Assembly (NCBI GenBank): GCA_004295085.1
Contig: SHNF01000009.1
Span: 496,001 to 560,000 of the forward strand
Length of the DNA: 64,000 nucleotides
Direction: 5' to 3'
Origin: Planctomycetota bacterium
GTDB taxonomy: Bacteria > Planctomycetota > UBA1135
Below are positions 56,955-64,000 of this stretch, piece by piece. The notes beneath the pieces are model-generated. The model was not told the origin of the DNA, did no database searches, and worked only from the letters and a program-made list of their open reading frames with translations. Position numbers and translations under genes: made by a program. Positions within the stretch are counted from its first letter, which is position 1. Every line of letters starts with the position of its first letter.

Positions 56955-58382
56955 TCAGGGCTGGTCCAGGACGGAGGCGAAACGGTCGTTCGCGGCCATG
57001 GCAACACCCGCGAAGGCGCCCGACAGCCAGTTCACGGAGCCGGCGCCCGAGTTCGGGAACAGGAAGAGCCGTCCCACGTCCGCGAGGCCGCCGGCGACAT
57101 AGTCCTCCTCGGGAGCTCCGACGGCGATTTCGAGTATGCCTCCGGGCTGGTAGTCGCCGCAGGCGACGCTGGCGCCGAACTTGTCGTCCGGAGCCCGGGC
57201 GGCGGCCGGCTCGGTCCGCACCAGGGTTCCGGCCCCCGTGATACCGCCCCCTGCGCCCATCCCGGCCGTGCCCCGCAGCACGTGCACCATGCCGACGTCA
57301 GCGCCGGCAGCCAGGTCTTCGTAAGGAACGCCGACGATGAGATCGTCGTCCCCGTCGAGGTCCACGTCACCGGCCGCGAGCGCGGCACCGAAGTGGTCAT
57401 TTGCTTCTACCACGTTCGGCAACCCGGCGTTCTGATGCCACCGACCGACGAGCACCAGCGTGGCACCATTGCTGTGGAGCATCATCACGCTGCCAGCGTC
57501 CACGAGTCCGGCGACGTCGTCGTCCGGGATTCCCACGGCGAGGTCGTTGTAGGGATCGCCGTTGAAGTTGCTGACGGCCAGCGTGGCGCCGAAGTGATCA
57601 CCGGCAAGATAGCCCGGATGGGTGCGCTTGACCACGAAGCCGACACCTCCGGTGTACATGGACACGGTACCCGCGTCGGCCACGCCACCGACGTCCTGCC
57701 AGGGGGCGGCTACGACGAGGTCATCGGCTGCGCCTGCATCGATCGCACCGGCCGCGAGCGCGGTGCCGAAGCGGTCGTTGGCGACCGGGGCAGGGTCGAA
57801 GACCCAGTTCCACCCGGCGAAGGGCGCTGCGGCGCCATAGTAGATGATCACCGCGCCGGCATTGGCCGCGAAGGTGTCATCATCAGGGATGCCGACCGCG
57901 AGGTCGTCGAAGCCATCGTTGTTGAAGTCACCGCTCGCGAGCGCCGAGCCGAGGTGATCGTTGGCGACGCCGCCACCGGGCCTCAGTACAGACATCACCC
58001 AGGCCGGTCCACCGGCCCACGGTCCAAAGGCGACGAGAACGGCTCCGACGGCGGGCGCGAAGGCCGAGGGCGCGCCCGGCGAGCCGATCGCCAGGTCCAA
58101 GGTGCCGTCGTTGTCGTAGTCGCCCCAGGAGAGCGCTCCGCCGACCTGGTCTCCGGCTCCGATCCCGGGGCCGAGAATGGCGCCGTCCAGGTTGAGCGAT
58201 GCCGCCGGTGCCGGTGCCGCGGCGCCCCACAGGAGGTGGACCATGCCGGCCTGCGGCGCCATGCCCACGGTGGCCATGGGCGAGCCGATCACGAGGTCCT
58301 CGATGCCGTCCGCGTCGAAGTCCTGCGCGGCGACGGGCGGAGCTGCTGCGGACAAGGCAGCTATTGCAAAAAGCTGGCGCAC
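56955..58382 (-). CDS. Secreted FG-GAP beta-propeller protein F
   Basis: 475 residues from a GTG at 58382, opening MRQLFAIAALSAAAPPVAAQ (signal, cleavage at VAA-Q) and then DFDADGIEDLVIGSP. Repeats: DYDNDGTLDLAIG, DFNNDGFDDLAVG, AIDAGAADDLVVA, NFNGDPYNDLAVG, DVDLDGDDDLIVG and DYQPGGILEIAVG, the last two more degenerate. An ATG just upstream is in a different frame and stops after 12 codons. It lacks the two-box element of genes A-E. Divergent from the kinase-WD40 gene with 147 bp between them. Confidence 0.85.
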   Translation of the reverse strand: MRQLFAIAALSAAAPPVAAQDFDADGIEDLVIGSPMATVGMAPQAGMVHLLWGAAAPAPAASLNLDGAILGPGIGAGDQVGGALSWGDYDNDGTLDLAIGSPGAPSAFAPAVGAVLVAFGPWAGGPAWVMSVLRPGGGVANDHLGSALASGDFNNDGFDDLAVGIPDDDTFAANAGAVIIYYGAAAPFAGWNWVFDPAPVANDRFGTALAAGAIDAGAADDLVVAAPWQDVGGVADAGTVSMYTGGVGFVVKRTHPGYLAGDHFGATLAVSNFNGDPYNDLAVGIPDDDVAGLVDAGSVMMLHSNGATLVLVGRWHQNAGLPNVVEANDHFGAALAAGDVDLDGDDDLIVGVPYEDLAAGADVGMVHVLRGTAGMGAGGGITGAGTLVRTEPAAARAPDDKFGASVACGDYQPGGILEIAVGAPEEDYVAGGLADVGRLFLFPNSGAGSVNWLSGAFAGVAMAANDRFASVLDQP

Positions 58383-58529
58383 AATGCTTGGGTTTTCATG
58401 GCAGTGGTGGGTTGAAGGTTCCACCCGGGAAAGAGGCCGCCCGCTCGTGCCGAACGCGTTTTTCCAACTCCTCACCTCCACCCCAGTTCTCCAGACCCCG
58501 ATGTATCCTGTTCCCGCTCCGGATCTTTC

Positions 58530-61500
58530 GTGGCGAAGCCCTCCCAACCCGACAACTATCCCGACCCGACGGAGACGGGCCGCGCGCAGGCCCAGGAGGC
58601 ATTCCGGGCCTACCTGGAGCGGCTGCGCCGCGGCGAGAACGTAGACCGCACAAAGTTCCTCGAGGAGCAACCAGCAGAGCTGCGCGTGGAACTGGCGCGC
58701 CTGCTGGAGGACTACGACGCCTTGAGCGGCCGCGGACCGGCCGGCGGACGCCTGAGTGCTGGATCCGTCTTCGGCGACTTCCGCCTGCTCCGGGAGCTGG
58801 GCCGTGGCGGCATGGGCGTGGTCTGGGAGGCGCAGCAGCTTTCCCTGCAGCGACGAGTCGCGCTCAAGCTGCTCTCGCCGCAGTTCGTGCTCTCCCCCCG
58901 CTTCCTGGAGCGATTCCAGCGGGAGGCGCAGGCCGGGGGGCGGCTGGCGCACATCGGAATCGTGCAGACCTATGCCTTCGGCGAGGCGGACGGCCAGCAG
59001 TACATCGCCCAGGAGCTGGTGCCGGGTGGAACGACGCTCGCCGACACGCTGGCGGAGTTCCGCAAGCTGCGGGACCTACCGGAGGACTACTATCGGAGGA
59101 CTGCTGCGTTCTTCGCCAGAGTCGCCGACGCGCTGCAGTACGCGCATGCGACCGGGGTCGTCCACCGGGACATCAAGCCGTCGAACATCCTGATCGGGGA
59201 GGACGACCAGCCCAAGGTGACGGACTTCGGGCTGGCGCATGTGGAGGGGCAGCTCGGGCTGTCCCGCACCGGCGAGATGGCCGGGACGCCGCACTACATG
59301 AGTCCGGAGCAGGCGATGTCCAAGCGGATGGGGATCGACCACCGCACAGACATCTTCAGCCTGGGCGCGACCTTCTACGAGGCGCTGACGCTCATCAAGG
59401 CGTTCGACGGCGATACGGCCCAGCAGATCCTGCAGAAGATCACGCTGGAGGATCCGCCGGAGCCCTGGAGGATCCGTTCGCGGGTGCCGCGCGAGCTCGG
59501 CATCATCTGTATGAAGGCGCTGGAGAAGAAACGGGAACGGCGCTACGCCACGATGCGCGAATTCGCCGGAGATCTGCGCCGCTTCCTGGGCCACCAGACG
59601 ATCGTCGCGCGCCCTCCGGGCACGCCGACGCGGATCCTCAAGTGGACGCAGCGGCACCCGATCGTGTCCACGAGTGGCGCCGTCGCGGTCGCCGCGCTGG
59701 TGACCATCACCGGCCTGCTGCTGCGCGTGCAGGCCAAGAGCGTGGAAGCGCGGGAGGCGCGGCAGGAGGCTGACGCGCGCGCCGCGGAGGCGACGCGGCG
59801 CAGCTATGCCGCCTACATCAGCGCGGCCTCCCTCAGTGCCGAGTCCGGGCTCTCGAAGGAAGCGCTGCGCCTGCTGGAAGCTTGTCCGAAGGAGCTCCGC
59901 GGCTGGGAATGGGACCACTTGCGGCTGAAGGCCGACGCGTCGCTCCGCAGCCTCTTCGGTCATACCCGGGACGTGGTGGCACTGGCCTTCAGCCCGGACG
60001 GGGGCTGGCTTGCTTCCGCCGCCGGCGATGGCAGCGTCCGGCTGTGGGATCCGGCCACCGGTGTCGAGAAGCTGCGCCTGGACGGCGGCTCGGATGCGAC
60101 TGCTTTGAGCTTCGAGCCCGGCGGCCAGCAATTGGCTGTCGGCTACCAGAATGGCTCGGTCCGCGTGTGGGACCTGGCCGGCAGCTTGATTCCGATGGCC
60201 GGCAACGACGAGGACGCGGTCCAGTGCCTCGTCCACAGTTCCGATGGCGTCTGGCTTGCCGCAGGTCGCCCGGGAGGCCGCGTCTCCCTTTGGGAGGCTC
60301 AGACCGGACGCTGGCACGCCAGCCTGGCCGGCTGCGAGGCCGGCACTCCCATCCGCCGTCTTGCCTTCTCGCCCGACGGCTCCGAGCTCGTCGGAACCGG
60401 CCTCGGCTTTTCCGCCGTGTGCCACTGGCGGACGCGAGATGGCGTCCGAATCGACGATTCGCGTCTGCTGCGAAACCTGGTCGGCCTTCACTGGGGCGCC
60501 GACGGGCTTCGGGTGGCGGCAGCGGCCGGACAGGGCGTCGAACCGGGCTTGTGGCTGATCGACCCGGAAACCGGGCAGGAAGTCACTCAGTGGGCATGGT
60601 GGAGCCCGGATCTCGGCTTCGACGTGGAGTGGAGCGAGGAGGGGAGCATACTGGCGCACCTCAACGCCCGCCGGGGGCAGGTGTGCGTGTGGCCGAACAA
60701 GGCGGCAGCGCAGCCGCGGGTCATCCCTTGCGGCCGTTCGACATCGCAGGCGCTCGCCTTGAGTGCCCAGGCAGGATTGATCGCGATCGCCAGCGGGAAC
60801 GCCATCGAGATCTGGGACCTCGAGACCCGCGGTCCTGACTCCGAGTTGAGATCGCTTTGCTGGCGCGATCAGAAGTGGTACGCGGCTCTCGCCTGCAGTC
60901 CGGACGGCCAATTCATCGCCGCGCTCAGCCTCGGCGAGGTCCATGTCTGGCAGTCGGCCTCGGGGCACCCGGTCGCGGTGCTCGACGACCTGCCTGGAGG
61001 AGCACTTTGCTTCGCATTTGCGCCGGCGACCGAGCCGTGGCTCGTCATCGCCTGCGGCGACGGCGTGCTCCGCTCCTTCCGGACGGACGGCGCGCCGCTG
61101 GAGGGCACGGAGAGGCTTCCGGCGACGCCAGAGACGCTTGCGTTCAGCCCAGACCACCGTTTCCTGGCCGCTGGCCTCGGGGATGGCGGAATCCTGATCC
61201 GCGACGGCGCCGGCGGGAAGTCGCCGCAAGTCCTGCGCGATCACGCCGGAGCCGTGCAGTTTCTCGCCTTCCTTGCCGACAACCGCACGCTGGTCTCGGC
61301 GGCGGCAGACCGGGAGGTCAGAATCCGGGACGTGACGACCGGGGAGCAACGGCGGGCGCTGCGGAGCGAGGGCCCGGCATGGACCGGAAGCTACGCCGTC
61401 TCCGCGGACGGCGCGAGCCTTGCTTCAGCAACCGCGGAGGGCGTCGAAATCCATGATCTGGCCGCCGGTGGCCGGCGCTCCCTGGCAGTGGGCCCCGAGA

Positions 61501-62324
61501 CCGGAGGAGTCCTGTCGCTCAGCTTCAGCCCGGACGGGCGCCGGCTCGCGACAGGTTGCCAGGACGGGACCGTACGACTCTGGGACCCGGAATCCGGCGA
61601 GCAGGTGGCCGTGGTCCGGCTGGATGACTCGGGCGCGGCTCGAGCCCTTTTCGATCCGTGTGGCGGCAGGCTCATCGCCCACACGAACCAGGCGGTGCAC
61701 GTGCTGGACTCGGAGCTGGCAGCCGCACGGCGCCGGTGGCACGCCACGGCGCAGGAGTTGGTGTGGGACGATGTGGTGCTTCCCCTGTTCGAGGACCGCT
61801 ATCTCCTGAGAGCCGTCCTGGAGGCCTTGGAAGAAGACAGCGGCCTCAGTCCTGAGCTGAAGCAGCTCGCGCAGGCGTTCGCCCAGGTACGAGGCGAGCC
61901 GATCGCGAACGTGCTCTCGGCCGCCGCCCACAAGCGGGTTCGTCTTCCAGGTGCCGACCAGCATGACCGCGACAAGGCCGTGTCCTTCGCCAGAGCGGCC
62001 TGTGAGCGCGATCCGGACAACACCTTCCACAGGTACGTACTTGGGTTGGCGCTGTACCGTTCTGGCGAGTTCGATCGCGCGCTGGCAACCCTTATCGAGG
62101 CGGACCAACTGAGGGTGAAGCCGACGGCAGCACCGACCATCAACCGCGCTCGAATCCTGGCGGCTCAAGCGTTGTGCCAGCAGCGGCTCAGCCGGCCCGA
62201 GGCGGCCATGCGTCTGCTCGTCGAGGCCTACACCCTCGCCGAGGGCGACACCAATTCCGACCTGAGGTCGTTGCTGGCAGAAGCAGCGGAGCTCATCGGA
62301 GCGCCGCCGGCCGCAGCGAATTGA
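58530..62324 (+). CDS. Giant Ser/Thr kinase with WD40 propeller and C-terminal TPR
   Basis: 1264 residues from a GTG at 58530 (MAKPSQPDNYPDPTETGRAQ). Helical leader, then a kinase domain (about 82-345) with LGRGGMGVVWEAQQ, VALKLLS, HRDIKPSN, VTDFGLAH and GTPHYMSPEQ. Transmembrane helix near 375-395 (GAVAVAALVTITGLLL). WD40 repeats fill about 470-1060 (HTRDVVALAFSPDGGWLASA, GDGSVRLWD, FSPDGRRLATGCQDGTVRLW). The last ~130 residues resemble TPR (NTFHRYVLGLALYRSGEFDR, RILAAQALCQQRLSRPEAAM). All kinase residues are present. The WD40 and TPR parts are probably outside the cytoplasm as a sensor or docking unit. Confidence 0.92.
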   Translation: MAKPSQPDNYPDPTETGRAQAQEAFRAYLERLRRGENVDRTKFLEEQPAELRVELARLLEDYDALSGRGPAGGRLSAGSVFGDFRLLRELGRGGMGVVWEAQQLSLQRRVALKLLSPQFVLSPRFLERFQREAQAGGRLAHIGIVQTYAFGEADGQQYIAQELVPGGTTLADTLAEFRKLRDLPEDYYRRTAAFFARVADALQYAHATGVVHRDIKPSNILIGEDDQPKVTDFGLAHVEGQLGLSRTGEMAGTPHYMSPEQAMSKRMGIDHRTDIFSLGATFYEALTLIKAFDGDTAQQILQKITLEDPPEPWRIRSRVPRELGIICMKALEKKRERRYATMREFAGDLRRFLGHQTIVARPPGTPTRILKWTQRHPIVSTSGAVAVAALVTITGLLLRVQAKSVEAREARQEADARAAEATRRSYAAYISAASLSAESGLSKEALRLLEACPKELRGWEWDHLRLKADASLRSLFGHTRDVVALAFSPDGGWLASAAGDGSVRLWDPATGVEKLRLDGGSDATALSFEPGGQQLAVGYQNGSVRVWDLAGSLIPMAGNDEDAVQCLVHSSDGVWLAAGRPGGRVSLWEAQTGRWHASLAGCEAGTPIRRLAFSPDGSELVGTGLGFSAVCHWRTRDGVRIDDSRLLRNLVGLHWGADGLRVAAAAGQGVEPGLWLIDPETGQEVTQWAWWSPDLGFDVEWSEEGSILAHLNARRGQVCVWPNKAAAQPRVIPCGRSTSQALALSAQAGLIAIASGNAIEIWDLETRGPDSELRSLCWRDQKWYAALACSPDGQFIAALSLGEVHVWQSASGHPVAVLDDLPGGALCFAFAPATEPWLVIACGDGVLRSFRTDGAPLEGTERLPATPETLAFSPDHRFLAAGLGDGGILIRDGAGGKSPQVLRDHAGAVQFLAFLADNRTLVSAAADREVRIRDVTTGEQRRALRSEGPAWTGSYAVSADGASLASATAEGVEIHDLAAGGRRSLAVGPETGGVLSLSFSPDGRRLATGCQDGTVRLWDPESGEQVAVVRLDDSGAARALFDPCGGRLIAHTNQAVHVLDSELAAARRRWHATAQELVWDDVVLPLFEDRYLLRAVLEALEEDSGLSPELKQLAQAFAQVRGEPIANVLSAAAHKRVRLPGADQHDRDKAVSFARAACERDPDNTFHRYVLGLALYRSGEFDRALATLIEADQLRVKPTAAPTINRARILAAQALCQQRLSRPEAAMRLLVEAYTLAEGDTNSDLRSLLAEAAELIGAPPAAAN

Positions 62325-62328
62325 CGAC

Positions 62329-63876
62329 CTACTGCTCCAATGCGCCGCCGAAGGCGTCGCCGGCCTGCGCGCCATCGGATGCCATACCAGGAGTGGCTTG
62401 GTCGAAGCAAGTCGCGCCGGTGAAGATTCCTGCCGTGTCGTCCCAGTACAGGACCTCGACAGAGCCGGAATCCATGGCGCCGGCGACGTCATCGAGCGGG
62501 ATGCCGATGCAGATATCCACGTCGCCGTCACCATCGAAGTCCGAGCTCACGATGTCGTAGCCAAACTGGGCCGAGGCTTCGATGCCGCAGGCCGACGAGT
62601 GGATCTGCACGCTGCCGGCTCCGCTGAACCCGCCCACGGCACCGAACATCACGCACACCGAACCGCAATCCGGGACTCCCACGGCGTTCTTCCTGGGAAT
62701 GCCGACGACTATGTCCCGGAAGCCGTCGACGTCGTAGTCCTCCGAGCTGAGACCGGCACCAAAGTGGTCTCCCGCCCGGGAGATGCCGGCCCCGGCACTG
62801 CTCTGGTCCCACCGCTCAGCTCCGGACAAGCCGGCACCGGATCCGTACACCACTTCCACTGCGCCCGCGTCGCTGGCAGCGCCTACGTCACTCATCGGAA
62901 TCCCGATGGCGAGGTCGTCGGCGCTGCCGTTGCCGAAGTTGCCGCCGGCAAGAGCCGCGCCGAACTTCGCTCCGCGCTGGGGATTGGCGCCAGCAGCCGT
63001 CAGGAGCTGATTGTTGGTGTCCGTCAGGCCGGTCATCATGCTGCCGTACAGGATGCACACGGCACCGGAGTCTGTGAAAGCACCGGTCTCCTCATTGGGC
63101 ACACCGATCGCGAGGTCGTCCACGCCATCGCCGTTGAAGTCGCCAGAGGCGAGAGCTGCTCCGAATCGGTCTCCCGGCTCGGGCTGGTCGAGGATCATCG
63201 GAGTGGCGTTCTGGTGCCAGCTCTCGGGACTGCCAAGGCCGCCGGCAGACCCATACCACACCTCCACCGCGCCGGCGTCCACGGCGCCGCCCACGTTCTG
63301 AAGTGGAATGCCGATCGCCAGATCGTCTCTCCCGTCGCCGTTGAAGTCGCCCGAGGTCATCACACGGCCGAACTGCGCGCCGGCCTGCGCCGGGGTCGCG
63401 GTCGCCGGGATGAACTCCACGATGGGAGACGGCAGAAGTCCAGTATTCAGCTGGCCGTACACCACCGCGACCAATCCCTCATTCGCAAAGAAGCCGTCGC
63501 GTCCAGGCACGCCGATGGACGTATCGGCGATCTCGTCGTCATTGAAGTAGCCCCACGTCACGCTGGCGCCGAAGAAGTCCCCAGCTGCCAGAGTGCTGCC
63601 GAGGACGGCCATGCTGAGGTCCTCGCTATCGGCCGTCGTGAGACCCGTCATAGAGCCGTACAAGGCGGTCGCCGCGCCTGCATCAATGAACGCCCCGATG
63701 TCCTCCTTCGGGCGGCCGATGACGATGTCCGCAAAACCGTCGCAGTCCTTGTCGTTGATCTTCGCGGAGCGCTGGGACCAGAGCGGCTCGGCGAGCACTA
63801 CGAGGGTAGCCGTCAGCACGGCAAGCCGCGCCAGCGCGCCGCTGAAGACGAGAGATCTGGCGCAAATTCGCGTCAT
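62329..63876 (-). CDS. Secreted FG-GAP beta-propeller protein G
   Basis: 515 residues from the ATG at 63876, which has a good ribosome-binding site AAGGAG 7 nt before it. A normal signal peptide with Arg (MTRICARSLVFSGALARLAV) leads to DKDCDGFADIVIGRP and repeats such as DFNGDGRDDLAIG, DFNGDGVDDLAIG, NFGNGSADDLAIG, DYDVDGFRDIVVG and DFDGDGDVDICIG. It differs from A-E in having a conventional signal and SD and no two-box element. Convergent with the kinase-WD40 gene, four bases apart. Confidence 0.88.
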   Translation of the reverse strand: MTRICARSLVFSGALARLAVLTATLVVLAEPLWSQRSAKINDKDCDGFADIVIGRPKEDIGAFIDAGAATALYGSMTGLTTADSEDLSMAVLGSTLAAGDFFGASVTWGYFNDDEIADTSIGVPGRDGFFANEGLVAVVYGQLNTGLLPSPIVEFIPATATPAQAGAQFGRVMTSGDFNGDGRDDLAIGIPLQNVGGAVDAGAVEVWYGSAGGLGSPESWHQNATPMILDQPEPGDRFGAALASGDFNGDGVDDLAIGVPNEETGAFTDSGAVCILYGSMMTGLTDTNNQLLTAAGANPQRGAKFGAALAGGNFGNGSADDLAIGIPMSDVGAASDAGAVEVVYGSGAGLSGAERWDQSSAGAGISRAGDHFGAGLSSEDYDVDGFRDIVVGIPRKNAVGVPDCGSVCVMFGAVGGFSGAGSVQIHSSACGIEASAQFGYDIVSSDFDGDGDVDICIGIPLDDVAGAMDSGSVEVLYWDDTAGIFTGATCFDQATPGMASDGAQAGDAFGGALEQ

Positions 63877-63945
63877 GGCAAGACTCCTTGGTGGCTGATC
63901 TGTTGAATGAGCCAGCGGCCAGCATACCGGCATTACCGCAAAGCG

Positions 63946-63978
63946 GCACTGCCCCTCGGAGATCCCGAGGGGCAGTGC
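63946..63978. terminator. Strong hairpin at the window edge
   Basis: Perfect 14-bp stem GCACTGCCCCTCGG / CCGAGGGGCAGTGC with the loop AGATC. It lies 69 bp upstream of gene G's start and probably ends a minus-strand gene beyond the window. No U-tract is visible. Confidence 0.6.
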
Positions 63979-64000
63979 GCACGCAGGAGCGCTGCGGCAT

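Noticed and set aside
56842-57102. 86-codon plus-strand frame beginning TVQFAAVCTNWSLAES
   Set aside because: Overlaps the end of FG-GAP gene F and a hairpin; no start signal or coding character.
58385-58403. ATG upstream of FG-GAP gene F
   Set aside because: It is in another frame and stops after 12 codons; the signal peptide begins at the GTG at 58382.

Overview
The window is about 64 kb of GC-rich bacterial chromosome, mostly tightly packed genes. The gene mix points to a planctomycete, probably from a deep or little-studied lineage. It has many ECF sigma factors paired with transmembrane Ser/Thr protein kinases, a family of secreted FG-GAP beta-propeller proteins, a solitary ParB far from ParA, and a dnaA-dnaN-DUF721-gyrB replication block. 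This taxonomic call is inferred from gene content, not from a search.

Region 1 (1-16.6 kb) is housekeeping and origin-proximal. In order: a partial secreted protein, a lipoprotein coupled to a membrane-anchored cyclophilin-like protein, parB with a parS site inside it, a metallophosphoesterase, a large protein ending in an HPr-like domain, hemW, a small ORF coupled to pyrF, a possible BshC-like protein, parA, a cysteine desulfurase, dnaA, dnaN, a DciA-like DUF721 protein and gyrB. A terminator follows dnaA, and a DnaA box overlaps a good dnaN promoter.

Region 2 (16.6-31 kb) is accessory. It holds an ECF sigma / kinase-FGE / unknown-protein operon, a small secreted protein, a lipoprotein plus beta-barrel pair, a frameshifted secreted gene, a VapBC toxin-antitoxin pair with a palindromic operator, an alpha/beta hydrolase and a kinase-TPR protein.

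Region 3 (29.5-38.5 kb) is an array of five minus-strand FG-GAP propeller genes. Two nearly identical ECF sigma genes sit between them on the plus strand. All five FG-GAP genes share an upstream two-box element with the same 13-nt spacing and lie only 8-9 nt from the start codon. They also share very short signal peptides without Lys or Arg. Related GCAGCCGG hairpins follow several of them.

Region 4 (38.5-50.5 kb) holds a SIR2-like protein, an outer-membrane-type pair, feoAB, rpiA, a single-domain RelA/SpoT-type hydrolase, an arsR-arsM-arsC operon with two palindromes, a DHH-type protein, prfB with its programmed +1 frameshift, and purH.

Region 5 (50.5-64 kb) returns to signalling and surface proteins: a kinase-TPR protein divergent from an ECF sigma gene, a BNR/sialidase-like secreted protein, another ECF sigma, an FG-GAP gene divergent from a kinase-WD40 giant, and a last FG-GAP gene. 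The recurring ECF sigma / kinase / FG-GAP grouping with a shared cis element is the best candidate here for an undescribed regulatory and surface-protein system. No tRNA, rRNA, insertion sequence or CRISPR array was seen.
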